DNA of 64,000 bases, taken from positions 4,553,501 to 4,617,500 of the forward strand of contig NZ_JAZHRX010000001.1 of the NCBI RefSeq assembly GCF_036924645.1, given 5' to 3'. The position numbers were made by a program, and so were the translations under genes. Shown piece after piece: positions 16,797 to 25,357 of this stretch (position 1 is the stretch's first letter; each line of letters begins with the position of its first letter). Source of the DNA: Bradyrhizobium sp. AZCC 2176. GTDB lineage: Bacteria; Pseudomonadota; Alphaproteobacteria; Rhizobiales; Xanthobacteraceae. The notes beneath the pieces were generated by a model. It saw only the letters and a list, made by a program, of their open reading frames with translations, did not search any database and had not been told where the DNA came from.

Positions 16797-18425
16797 TTAG
16801 CGCCTGAAGCCGCCGCCGCGTCCGCCGAACGAGCCGCCGCCGAACGAACTGCGGGCGAATGAATTGCGGGACGGGCTTGCGGCGAAGCGCTGGCTGAAGC
16901 CTCCGCCCACACCGCTGTTGAAACGGCGCGGCGCGGTGTTGACCATGGGCCTGTTGGTAACCCGCATCGGATGGCTGTTGATCTTGCCGGGCATGGTCGT
17001 GACCCTGCCGGTGTTGCCACTGTTTTTGCCGGCATTGACGGGGGTGTTGATCTTGCCAGGCAAGGTCGTGACCTTGCCCACTTTGCCGTTGTTGCCAATG
17101 TTGGCCGGGTTGATCCCACCCTTGGCGGGCAGCGTAACGATCTTCGACGGCGACGGCATATGAGCCTGGGCGCCAAGATTGCCCTTAAGATTGCCCTTGG
17201 AGATGCCCAGCGTCGGCGTATTGCCGAAGTTCGCCGGCTCGAACGACGGCGACTGCTTCGCCAGATGCGTGAACTGCATCAGATGCACCGCCTTCGGCGC
17301 ACCCTGCAGCTTCAAGGCAGACTTGGCGTACTGGCTGTTGGAATAATTGTCGTAGAACGCCTTGTAGGCAAAGGGTGAGTTCGCAAGCACCGTCTTATGC
17401 CACGCCTTTGCCACCTGCAGATTGCCGAGCAGCATGCGGATGTGGTCGCACAGCGGGTCATGCGGGTAGAGCCGGATGAACTCTTCATAATACTCGGGCG
17501 AGCCTTCGGACAGCACGTAGTCGTAGGCCTGACGCACCGAACGCGACGGCAGGTTCGATGCGGTCTGCACGATCGGGCGGCGATCCGGCGCGCGGCCTGC
17601 GGCGACCGCCGTATCGCCGAAGAAATAGAAATCGGAGGTCAGCGACGAGCTTTCCCATGGCGTCTGACGGCCATTGGTCACGTTGTTCACTTCGAGCCGG
17701 ACGCGCTTGAACAATTGCTCGATCGGTAGGTTCGGTTCGCGCGCGACATTCAGGAAGGCCGAGGTATACGGGCTGTGATTGCCATCGCCGTCCTGCGCTT
17801 CCATGCCCGGCGCGGTCGAGTAACCGACGATCGAACCCCTGGGGGCATCGACGATGGCAAGGCCCCGCCGGGTGTCATTGACCTCCGGGAATGGATTGTT
17901 GCGGCAGGCGTCGAGCACGACGATGCGCATCCGGCTCTGGATCGATTCCAGCGTGCCCATCAGGTCGACCAGCCGCAGCGAATTGCCGTCGAGATCGGAC
18001 GACGAAGCGATCTTCGCATCGACCGGAAGCAGATAATTCTCGCCCGCCACCTGCACGCCGTGGCCGGCATAGTAGATCATGGCGACGGTGCCGGGGCCGC
18101 GCTCGGCGACCTTGGCGGAGAAATCCTGCACGACCCTAATCATGTCGCTGCGCGTCAGGTCGGTCGCCTGAGTGACCTCGAAGCCGGCCGAGTTCAGGAG
18201 CTGCGACATCGATTGCGCGTCGTTGCCGGGGTTGGTGAGCCTCGGTGCGGTCTGGTAATTCGAATTGCCGATGACAAGGGCGATACGCTGGTCCACGGGC
18301 GGCGGCACCTGCATGCCGTTGCGGATGTCGGCATTGGGAGCTTCGGCAAAGGCAGCGCCGGTGCCGAAGCTCAACAGGCTTGCCAGGAGACCGGCGCGCA
18401 ATAGTGTTGACTTAAAACGGGACAT
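16797..18425 (-). CDS. Secreted caspase-like (peptidase C14) protein with Gly/Arg-rich tail
   Basis: A protein of 542 residues. A signal peptide (LLASLLSFGTGAAFAEA) is followed by a C14 caspase-like domain: QRIALVIGNSNYQ, the catalytic histidine in YYAGHGVQ (His122) and the catalytic cysteine in LDACRNNPF (Cys174). A middle region (about 310-400) resembles a helical linker. The last 120 residues are low complexity, with three related segments (KIVTLPAKGGIN, KVTTLPGKIN, RVTTMPGKIN) and a C-terminus rich in FGGG and RGGG. The export signal indicates a periplasmic protein. ATG at 18425 is chosen because GAGGAACG lies upstream and the signal peptide starts there; an upstream in-frame codon at 18491 is less likely. 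Confidence 0.88.
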   Translation of the reverse strand: MSRFKSTLLRAGLLASLLSFGTGAAFAEAPNADIRNGMQVPPPVDQRIALVIGNSNYQTAPRLTNPGNDAQSMSQLLNSAGFEVTQATDLTRSDMIRVVQDFSAKVAERGPGTVAMIYYAGHGVQVAGENYLLPVDAKIASSSDLDGNSLRLVDLMGTLESIQSRMRIVVLDACRNNPFPEVNDTRRGLAIVDAPRGSIVGYSTAPGMEAQDGDGNHSPYTSAFLNVAREPNLPIEQLFKRVRLEVNNVTNGRQTPWESSSLTSDFYFFGDTAVAAGRAPDRRPIVQTASNLPSRSVRQAYDYVLSEGSPEYYEEFIRLYPHDPLCDHIRMLLGNLQVAKAWHKTVLANSPFAYKAFYDNYSNSQYAKSALKLQGAPKAVHLMQFTHLAKQSPSFEPANFGNTPTLGISKGNLKGNLGAQAHMPSPSKIVTLPAKGGINPANIGNNGKVGKVTTLPGKINTPVNAGKNSGNTGRVTTMPGKINSHPMRVTNRPMVNTAPRRFNSGVGGGFSQRFAASPSRNSFARSSFGGGSFGGRGGGFRR

Positions 18426-18657
18426 GGCAGCGTTCCTCAAATGAAATATCGTCGCGGGATTCGCTGTGGGAACGCTAGATCGCATCCGCACGGCGGTACG
18501 TGACGCCGGTCACGCTTATTGCGAGCGGGTGTGCCGCGCTTGGTGCCGCTCTTGCCGCGGCGTGAGGTAGCTGACAATCTCGGGTTGCGGGAAGGTCGAA
18601 GGAGCCCAACATGGGGTAAGCTTCGGGCTAAACATCACGACGGCAATCATTGCGGCG

Positions 18658-19650
18658 GTGCTGGTCATCGCGGCGTTGGCGCAGGCGAGCAAGGTGTTCG
18701 CACCGCTTGCGGCGGCCATTTTCATCATTGCCATCGTGTGGCCGGTCCAGAAGCAGTTGCAGTCGTGGATGCCGAAGCTTGTTGCGCTGGCGATCACCGT
18801 CGTCGTCACGGTGGCGATCTGTCTCGGCTTTGCCTCGCTTGCGGCCTGGGGATTTGGCCGCGTCGGACGATCGCTGGTCGCGGAGTTGCCGCGCTACCAG
18901 GCCTTCTATTCGGCGATGGTGACCTGGCTGGACGGCCACGGCGTCTCGGTCGCAGGGCTTTGGGCGGAACATTTCAACGTAGGCTGGCTGCTGCGCGCCA
19001 CGCAGTATGTCACTGGGCGCGTCAATACCACGCTCAGCTTCTGGGTGATCGCGCTGATTTACGTCATGCTCGGGCTGCTCGAAGTCGAGAACGTCAGGCG
19101 GAAGATCGAGCGGCTGGATAACCGCACGGCAGCGCGCGTGCTGCTCGACGGTAGCGCCGCGACCGCGGCGAAATTTCGAAGATACCTGCTGGTGCGAACG
19201 AAGATGAGCGCGGTGACCGGTCTGTTGGTCGGCATTTTCGCTGCGATTACCGGCCTGCCATTTGCATTCGAGTGGGGCGTGATTGCCTTCGTGCTCAACT
19301 ATATCCCGTTCATCGGTCCTTTCGTCGCAACGCTGTTTCCTACTTTGCTGGCGATGACGCAGTTCGAGAGCTGGCCTGCGGTTTTGGGCCTCTTCGTCTG
19401 CCTCAACGTCATCCAGTTCGTGGTCGGCAGCTACATCGAGCCGCGGGTCGCCGGCACCATGCTGTCGATCTCGCCCGTCGTCGTGTTGTTCTCGATCTTC
19501 TTCTGGACGTTCCTGTGGGGCCTGTTCGGGACCTTCATCGGCGTGCCGATCGCGCTTGCCATTCTGACCTTCTGTGCCGCGCACCCGTCAAGCCGCTGGA
19601 TCGCCGATCTGCTCGGTGGACCGGACCCGGCGAAGCCCGGCAAGCCTTAG
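18658..19650 (+). CDS. AI-2E family transporter / permease (PerM-like)
   Basis: A polytopic membrane protein of at least 330 residues with the AI-2E/YdiK pattern: paired N-terminal helices, an amphipathic middle and C-terminal helices with LNYIPFIGPFVATLFPTLLA and GVPIALAILTFC. The first standard start codon in frame is GTG at 18658, which would begin inside the first transmembrane helix. The frame is open back to 18571 (reading ISGCGKVEGAQHGVSFGLNI) without ATG, GTG or TTG. A non-standard start or a frameshift near the ATG at 18611 is possible. Substrate unknown. Confidence 0.82.
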   Translation: MLVIAALAQASKVFAPLAAAIFIIAIVWPVQKQLQSWMPKLVALAITVVVTVAICLGFASLAAWGFGRVGRSLVAELPRYQAFYSAMVTWLDGHGVSVAGLWAEHFNVGWLLRATQYVTGRVNTTLSFWVIALIYVMLGLLEVENVRRKIERLDNRTAARVLLDGSAATAAKFRRYLLVRTKMSAVTGLLVGIFAAITGLPFAFEWGVIAFVLNYIPFIGPFVATLFPTLLAMTQFESWPAVLGLFVCLNVIQFVVGSYIEPRVAGTMLSISPVVVLFSIFFWTFLWGLFGTFIGVPIALAILTFCAAHPSSRWIADLLGGPDPAKPGKP

Positions 19651-19696
19651 AGCGAGATGACTTCTCTTCGATTCGTCATCTCGCTCTAACTTTTTT
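19649..19696 (+). terminator. Rho-independent terminator overlapping the AI-2E stop codon
   Basis: A 13-base-pair perfect stem: AGAGCGAGATGAC (19649-19661) with GTCATCTCGCTCT (19675-19687), then AACTTTTTTG. The stem begins inside the TAG stop. Confidence 0.85.
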
Positions 19697-19699
19697 GTT

Positions 19700-19752
19700 T
19701 GAGCACGATCTTTTCGGAAAAGCCGGTGTCCACCTTTCCGGATCATGCTCTA
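19700..19752. repeat. Dispersed palindromic repeat, GAGCATGA family, copy 3
   Basis: It reads GAGCACGATCTTTTCGGAAA, then AGCCGGTGTCCACCTTTCC and GGATCATGCTC. The inner block resembles copy 1 in inverse order (CCGGTTTTCC / GTGTCCAC). Its end touches the stop of the metallophosphoesterase gene. Confidence 0.75.
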
Positions 19753-21528
19753 GGATTCGTTCTCTCCGGCAATCTCCACGCGCTCCGGAGGCCGCAGATC
19801 AAGCCGTCCGCCCGGGCCGGCCGTCAGCGTGTGAATGTAGAAATGCGTCGCCGCATTGTCGGTCGCGCCCATCACGGGTGAGGGCGCGGAGACGATCTTC
19901 AGCGGGCCGCATGTACCGATCCAGTCGATATGACGGTGGCCATGCATCACGACGGCGCGATCCGCCAGCGCCGCCAGCCTGCGGACGAACCAGCTACCGT
20001 TGATCAATGCCGTTCCGATGCGCTCGGAAAACGCCTTCACCGGCATGGGATATTCCACCACATGGTGGTGCAAGGCGACGAGCCACCGTGCCCTCGGAAA
20101 CCGTGCGGCCGCGCGCTCGAAGCGATGCGTCTGTTCGAGCGACACCAGCCCGAGCGCATTGGTGAAGGAGAAGTGAGTTTCTGCATTGGAGTTCAGGATC
20201 GCTATTCCGAGGCCGTCATCGCTGTCGGGCGGCAGGATCATCGGAAACTGGTCGTCGAACAGCCGGCGCAGCGCCGCAGCACGGCGCAGGCCGCCTTGCG
20301 CCGCAAGGGCCACGATCGCATCGCGGTGCGGCGCCAGCGCCTGATGCAGCGTAGCAGTCGGCATTCCCCGGGAATCGACCACGTGCAGGCGATCGCCTTG
20401 CACGGCTGCCATTGCGGACAGGGTGCGAACTTGCCGCAAGCGCTTGTTCGGGCTGAACGGCAGGTCGAGCCGGGCCGGATTGGCGCGGTCGACGATGTTG
20501 ACGTCGTGATTGCCCGGCAGCAGGATCATGCGCGCGGCAAGTTCCGGATGAAGCGCCATGGCGTCGAGAAATGCCGCCCATTCGCTGGCGCGGCCGGCGT
20601 CGGTCATATCGCCGCTGACCAGGATGTGGTCGAGCGGATTGATCGCATGGATGGCGGCGAGATGCGTCAGCAGCCGCCCGAGCCGGCCATTGCCGCGCGG
20701 ACCCGATCGTCCGCTTTCGATGCGAAAGCCATATTGTTCGCCGATCACGTGAAGGTCCGACAGATGCGCCACGCGCCAGCTACGGCCGCCGGAGGAGGCG
20801 GTGTCGAAGGCGGCGAGATCGACGGGCTGCGGCATGCTGGCATCCGCAAATCCCCACACCAGCGATGCGGCCGTCAAATATAGCGACAGCAGCACGACGG
20901 CATTGGCCAGCGTCGGCACGGCGAGGCGATGCAGCAAGACCAGGTCGTTCCAGCTACCTGTCCAGCGTGAGGCAGGCCAGGCCGCAAGCGCAATCAGCAC
21001 CGCGCATGTCGACAGCATGACGGCGGCGCCAACCGAATTGGCGCTGCGCAACCGCGCCCGCCCGGCGAGGGTAAGGTTTTTGCTCCATATCCGTTCCGTC
21101 AAATGACGCAGCGCCTCGCGAGCGAACGCGTAGCCGGGCTGCACGGCGAGTGCGTTGAGCGACCAGAAACTGATTTCGGCGATCCGAAACAGCGGCCGCC
21201 ATCCGATCCATCCCAGCGTGACGATCGCGACCAAGGCGAGGGCCGTGCCGATCTCGGTCAGCGCGGCAAGCTGTTCCGACAGCGTCGAAAACCAGGCGGA
21301 CGCCAGCAATGGCACCAGACCAAGCAGCACCGCCGGCAGCAGCAGCAACACCGTCCAGGCGAACAGCAGCTTCGGCAGACTGATTTCGACGAGCAGGCTT
21401 CCGGCGATCGCAAGCAGCGACCGCTGCCCGGGACTGGCGGCATCGTCCTCGATATCGCCGTGGCGCGGATCGACCAGCATGCAGTCTTGCATGCTGACCG
21501 GATCGCGCTCCGCAGTCGGCCTCGTCAT
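19750..21528 (-). CDS. Membrane-anchored metallophosphoesterase
   Basis: A protein of about 592 residues. The N-terminal half has several hydrophobic helices (LPKLLFAWTVLLLLPAVLLG; GTALALVAIVTLGWIGW; VGAAVMLSTCAVLIALAAWP; LANAVVLLSLYLTAASLVWG). The C-terminal half is a calcineurin-like phosphoesterase with HLSDLHVIG, LVSGDMTDAGR, LPGNHDVNI, ALHHHVVEYP and MHGHRHIDWIG, so all metal ligands appear intact. It starts 33 bases after the AbgT transporter stop, on the same strand. ATG at 21528 has AGGGGC upstream; ATG at 21492 is an alternative. Substrate is unknown; cyclic nucleotide or phospholipid head groups are possible. Confidence 0.85.
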   Translation of the reverse strand: MTRPTAERDPVSMQDCMLVDPRHGDIEDDAASPGQRSLLAIAGSLLVEISLPKLLFAWTVLLLLPAVLLGLVPLLASAWFSTLSEQLAALTEIGTALALVAIVTLGWIGWRPLFRIAEISFWSLNALAVQPGYAFAREALRHLTERIWSKNLTLAGRARLRSANSVGAAVMLSTCAVLIALAAWPASRWTGSWNDLVLLHRLAVPTLANAVVLLSLYLTAASLVWGFADASMPQPVDLAAFDTASSGGRSWRVAHLSDLHVIGEQYGFRIESGRSGPRGNGRLGRLLTHLAAIHAINPLDHILVSGDMTDAGRASEWAAFLDAMALHPELAARMILLPGNHDVNIVDRANPARLDLPFSPNKRLRQVRTLSAMAAVQGDRLHVVDSRGMPTATLHQALAPHRDAIVALAAQGGLRRAAALRRLFDDQFPMILPPDSDDGLGIAILNSNAETHFSFTNALGLVSLEQTHRFERAAARFPRARWLVALHHHVVEYPMPVKAFSERIGTALINGSWFVRRLAALADRAVVMHGHRHIDWIGTCGPLKIVSAPSPVMGATDNAATHFYIHTLTAGPGGRLDLRPPERVEIAGENES

Positions 21529-21560
21529 CACCGAGCCCCTATCTCGCGCCACGCTTGCGG

Positions 21561-23123
21561 TTACACCCCCCAGGGCAGGCCCAACAGGTACCACGCGATG
21601 AACAGAAGAATCCAAAGTGCGAACATCCAGGCCACGTAAGGCAGCATCAGCGCGACCACCGTGCCGACGCCGGCATCGCGATCGTATTTTTGGGCAAAGC
21701 CTATGACCAGCGCGAAGTAGGGGTTAAGTGGCGTGATTGAGTTGATGGGGCCGTCGCCGACCCGGTAAGCAGCCAGCACCGCCGCCGGATCGACGGCGAG
21801 CTGCACGAACAGCGGCACGAATACGGGTGCAAAGATGGCCCATGTCGCGATTGCCGGCGTGAAGACCACGTCAAGGATTGCAACAACCAGAATAAGACCC
21901 AGCAACAGCCACAGCGGACCGATGTGTGCATTCCTCAGGACGTCGGCCATCTTGACCGCTAGCAGCGTCGGCATGTTGCTGTAGGTGAAGTAGTCGACGA
22001 ATTGGCTGATGACCACGAACAACAGGATGGTGCCGCCTAATCCCGAAACCGCCTTTGTCATGGCATCGACCACATCCGTGGCGCGCCGGATTGTTCCTGC
22101 TCCGATGCCATAGGCGATGCCGGTTACCAGGAACAGCATCATGACGAGCCCGATTAGTCCACCCATGAAGGGCGAATTTCCGATGAGCGCGCCGGTTGTC
22201 GGATTGCGGAGAGGTGCTCCGGATGGCAGCGTCAGCAGGCAGAAGACCAGTATGACGACCAGCAATCCCGCGCCGGCGTACCTCAACCCGAGCGTTTCCT
22301 TGGCGGACAGTTGCCCACCTTCGTGCGGTGGCAGTCGTTCCTTCGCGTGATCTTCGCGATACTCGCCAAGGCGAGGCTCGATGATCCGTTCGCTGGTCAC
22401 GGCAATTACGATCGTCAAAACGACGACGGACACGATTGAAAACCACAAATTGGCGGTCACGGCGATCGACATCGATGGGTTGACGATATGAATTGCGTCG
22501 TTGGTCAATTCAGTGAGGACGGCATCGAGCGGCTTGATCAGCATGTTGACGCTGAAGGCGCTGGCGACGCCGGCAAAGCCCAGCGCGAGCCCGGCCAGCG
22601 GATGCCGGCCGACGCTCAAAAACGCGGTGCCTGCCAGCGGGATCAGCACGAGATAACCGGCGTCGGAGGCAACGCTCGACAAAATGCCAACGAAGGCGAG
22701 AATATAGGTCAGGGCCCAGTGCGGCGAGACCGTAACGAGTTTCCGGATGCATGCGTTGACGAGGCCTGCCTCTTCGGCCACGCCAACACCGATCATGGCG
22801 ACGATCAGCAATCCGACCGCGCTGAAGCCCATGAAGTTCGGCACCAGTTGCGTATAGATGTGCCTGATACCCTCTGATGTCAGCAGGCTGTTGGCTCGGG
22901 CCGTCACGGTGTCCGTGTCGTGGGTCGCCAGATTGATGACCTGATAGGAAACCGAAGCGTCGAGTAGATACAGCAGGTGTGATGCGATCACGGCAACGGC
23001 GATCAGTAACAGGAAAATCACCACGGGATGGGGAACGCTGTTGCCGATCCGCTCGATGGTATCGAGAACGGCCCGTGTGGGTGCTTTCGCTGCCTTGGTA
23101 TTTGCTTCGCTCGCGGCGCGCAT
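21561..23123 (-). CDS. AbgT family transporter
   Basis: A membrane protein of 520 residues of the AbgT (p-aminobenzoyl-glutamate/antimetabolite) family. Marks are RIGNSVPHPVVIFLLLIAVA at the N-terminus, FSAVGLLIVAMIGVGVAEEAGL, SSVASDAGYLVLIPLA and, near the C-terminus, VGDGPINSITPLNPYFALVI. Members import folate breakdown products or export sulfonamides. ATG at 23123 has AAGGACG eight bases before it. The DUF1269 gene lies 89 bases upstream and the metallophosphoesterase 33 bases downstream, all leftward; they may form one transcript. Confidence 0.92.
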   Translation of the reverse strand: MRAASEANTKAAKAPTRAVLDTIERIGNSVPHPVVIFLLLIAVAVIASHLLYLLDASVSYQVINLATHDTDTVTARANSLLTSEGIRHIYTQLVPNFMGFSAVGLLIVAMIGVGVAEEAGLVNACIRKLVTVSPHWALTYILAFVGILSSVASDAGYLVLIPLAGTAFLSVGRHPLAGLALGFAGVASAFSVNMLIKPLDAVLTELTNDAIHIVNPSMSIAVTANLWFSIVSVVVLTIVIAVTSERIIEPRLGEYREDHAKERLPPHEGGQLSAKETLGLRYAGAGLLVVILVFCLLTLPSGAPLRNPTTGALIGNSPFMGGLIGLVMMLFLVTGIAYGIGAGTIRRATDVVDAMTKAVSGLGGTILLFVVISQFVDYFTYSNMPTLLAVKMADVLRNAHIGPLWLLLGLILVVAILDVVFTPAIATWAIFAPVFVPLFVQLAVDPAAVLAAYRVGDGPINSITPLNPYFALVIGFAQKYDRDAGVGTVVALMLPYVAWMFALWILLFIAWYLLGLPWGV

Positions 23124-23212
23124 GTCGGCCGTCCTTGTTGAGCGTGCTCCAGCCACAGCCGGCTACGGCGTCACAGCCGCAACCGGCCGATCCCTCGATA
23201 GGTCGCCGCGAC

Positions 23213-23746
23213 CTAGGCGGCGTCGGTCTTGGGTGCAGGCTTGGGCGCAGCCTGTTCGGTGCTCGCTTTCGCCAGCGCGTCGCGAAGTTGCTGTTCCTTG
23301 GTATCGTCAAGGGATGTCTTGAGTACGGTGCCTCCCGCGTCCTGAATCTCCCGCAGCACCTTGTCAGGGGTCATGTTCTTGATGAGCACGAACAGCGCAG
23401 CGTTGCCGGGCTGCAGCTTCCCTGAGAGTTCCTTCATGAAGGCGTCATCGATGCCGTAGTCCGACAGGGCGCCGCCGAGCGCTCCGGATGCCGCGCCCAG
23501 GGCAACGCCGAGGATGGGATTGAGGAAGATCACGCCGATCAGAAGTCCCCAGAAGCTGCCTGATACGGCGCCCACCGCCGTCGTGTTGACGAACTGGTTC
23601 AGCTTGACGGGACCGGCATCGGTCTTCACTGCAATCACGGCATCGCTGATCGTGATCAGATATTCCTTCTGCAATTTGAACAGGCGCTGCCGTACCTCTT
23701 CGGCCTTTGCTTCGGATGGATAGATGATCGCGACTAGATCTGACAT
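23213..23746 (-). CDS. DUF1269 membrane-associated protein
   Basis: A protein of 177 residues: MSDLVAIIYPSEAKAEEVRQ, then QFVNTTAVGAVSGSFWGLLI and a Gly/Ala-rich hydrophobic middle (LGVALGAASGALGGALSDYG), then a soluble C-terminus with LFVLIKNMTPDKVL. This is the DUF1269 pattern; the glycine-rich segment resembles glycine-zipper membrane insertion. Function is unknown; such genes are often stress-induced. A strong GGAGGATACGGAG site precedes the ATG at 23746, so the five upstream in-frame codons are excluded. The C-terminus is Ala/Pro/Lys-rich. Confidence 0.88.
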   Translation of the reverse strand: MSDLVAIIYPSEAKAEEVRQRLFKLQKEYLITISDAVIAVKTDAGPVKLNQFVNTTAVGAVSGSFWGLLIGVIFLNPILGVALGAASGALGGALSDYGIDDAFMKELSGKLQPGNAALFVLIKNMTPDKVLREIQDAGGTVLKTSLDDTKEQQLRDALAKASTEQAAPKPAPKTDAA

Positions 23747-24283
23747 CTCCGTATCCTCCAACTCGATATGATGGACATGATGGTGGCCGCGCAGCGCGCT
23801 TTTGACGGATCAAAACTCCCTACGCCGCGCAGGCGCACAAACGTCGCTGCCGGCAGGTCCGTCGGCGGCGAGAACGACCCGGCAAGCGCCGTCGATCTAT
23901 CAGCGGCAAGCGGCCGGGTCGCTCGGCGGCCGCGCGGATCCTGTCTACGGTATCACAACCTGCGAGCGAATGGATCACGCTTGGCTGATCGCACTCATCA
24001 AACGGTGAGAGCGCTCGGTCAAATTGGTTTCTAATTCGCGGAGCTTTGTCGATGCATCCTCGTCAGCGTCGCGCGATTTGTCACAAAGTTTTGTAGCAAA
24101 ACACACTCGCCGCAAACCGACTCTAAGGTTGTACGGTTGACTCGATACACCTTCGGGCACTACGTTCGTGCAGTTCACAAGAAGCTGAAGCGGTCGAAGA
24201 TCGTTTCTCGGCGTGCAGTTGGTTTGTGTTGAGCGGCCCGACAATCTCCAGGGGAGCTTGTTCCAGCCGCCGGGAGGGGTCCA
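23747..24283. other. 537-base intergenic region without a convincing gene
   Basis: The region separates the leftward DUF1269 gene from the rightward glutaminase gene. From about 24040 it is richer in A/T than its surroundings and contains a small perfect hairpin, GTTTTG-TAG-CAAAAC (24088-24102). Short frames on both strands (88 codons at 23768 on +, 111 codons at 24310 on -) lack a ribosome-binding site and recognisable domains. It may be promoter DNA or old decayed sequence. Confidence 0.5.
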
Positions 24284-25282
24284 ATGGACTTGCCCTCGAT
24301 CGCAGAACAATCAGAACGGCCATACATCTCGACGGGACATCTGCCCGAGCCCGAAATGGTGCAGAGGCTGGTGAACGATGCGCACCGGCGGTTCAAGTCG
24401 AATGGCGATGGACACAATTCTCAAGTCTATCCGGCGCTGGCCCGGGTCCCGCGAGAACTGTTTGGGGTATGCGTCGTCGGCACCAGCGGGCGCGTCTACG
24501 AGGCCGGCGACACCGAATATAAATTCTCGATCATGAGTGTATCGAAGCCGTTCGTGTTCGCGCTGGTTTGCGAGACGGTCGGCCCCGAGGAGGCGCGCGC
24601 CAGACTTGGGGCGAACGCCACCGGATTGCCGTTCAACTCGCTCGCCGCCATCGAGCAGGGCGGTGGCCGGACCAATCCGATGGTGAATGCAGGCGCCATC
24701 GCGACCACGAGCCTGGTGCCGGGGCTGACGGCGGAAGGTCAATGGCAGTTCATTCACGACGGGCTGTCGCGCTTTGCGGGGCGCAGGCTCGCGCTCAATG
24801 AGGAGGTTTACGCCTCGGCGTCGCAAACCAACTACCGCAACCGCAGCATCGCGCGGCTGCTTCAGAGCTACGACCGCATCTATTGCGACGCGAAGCAGGC
24901 GACCGATCTCTACACCAGGCAGTGCTCGCTGAACGTGAGCGCCAGGGATCTGGCGGTGATGGGCGCGACGCTGGCGGACGGCGGCGTCAATCCCGTCACC
25001 CGGCAGCGCGTGGTCGATGCGGCGGTCTGTCACTATGCGCTCACCGTGATGATAACAGCGGGATTGTACGAGACCTCGGGCGACTGGCTCTACGACATCG
25101 GCCTGCCGGGCAAGAGTGGAATCGGCGGCGGCATCGTCGCGGTTTCTCCGGGCAAAGGCGGCTTCGGCACCTTCGCGCCGCCACTGGATGCGGCCGGCAA
25201 CAGCGTGAAGGGACAGCTTGCGGCAAAATTCCTGTCACAGCGGCTGGGCATGGATCTGTTCGTTTCACAACCGGAAGCTTGA
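24284..25282 (+). CDS. glsA: Glutaminase A
   Basis: A serine-dependent glutaminase of 332 residues that converts glutamine to glutamate and ammonia. The catalytic SxxK motif is SVSK at residues 85-88 within FSIMSVSKPF. Other family marks are GRTNPMVNAGAIAT, the YRNRSIARLL helix and LPGKSGIGGGIVAVSPGKGG, the C-terminal active-site loop. Length is near the bacterial norm (about 310). GGGAGGGG lies upstream of the ATG. The next gene, an MFS transporter, starts 75 bases downstream. Confidence 0.95.
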   Translation: MDLPSIAEQSERPYISTGHLPEPEMVQRLVNDAHRRFKSNGDGHNSQVYPALARVPRELFGVCVVGTSGRVYEAGDTEYKFSIMSVSKPFVFALVCETVGPEEARARLGANATGLPFNSLAAIEQGGGRTNPMVNAGAIATTSLVPGLTAEGQWQFIHDGLSRFAGRRLALNEEVYASASQTNYRNRSIARLLQSYDRIYCDAKQATDLYTRQCSLNVSARDLAVMGATLADGGVNPVTRQRVVDAAVCHYALTVMITAGLYETSGDWLYDIGLPGKSGIGGGIVAVSPGKGGFGTFAPPLDAAGNSVKGQLAAKFLSQRLGMDLFVSQPEA

Positions 25283-25357
25283 GGCGATGCACAGGGCGGT
25301 GTGAACGAGCCGCCCGGCGGCCGGCCTATCCGAAACCGGGAAACTCGGGAGGACATC

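Noticed and set aside
23768..24034. 88-codon frame on the plus strand
   Set aside because: Low-complexity basic composition, no upstream ribosome-binding site; probably chance in GC-rich DNA.
23975..24310. 111-codon frame on the minus strand between DUF1269 and glsA genes
   Set aside because: Overlaps the glsA start region, has no Shine-Dalgarno sequence and an irregular composition without domain motifs.
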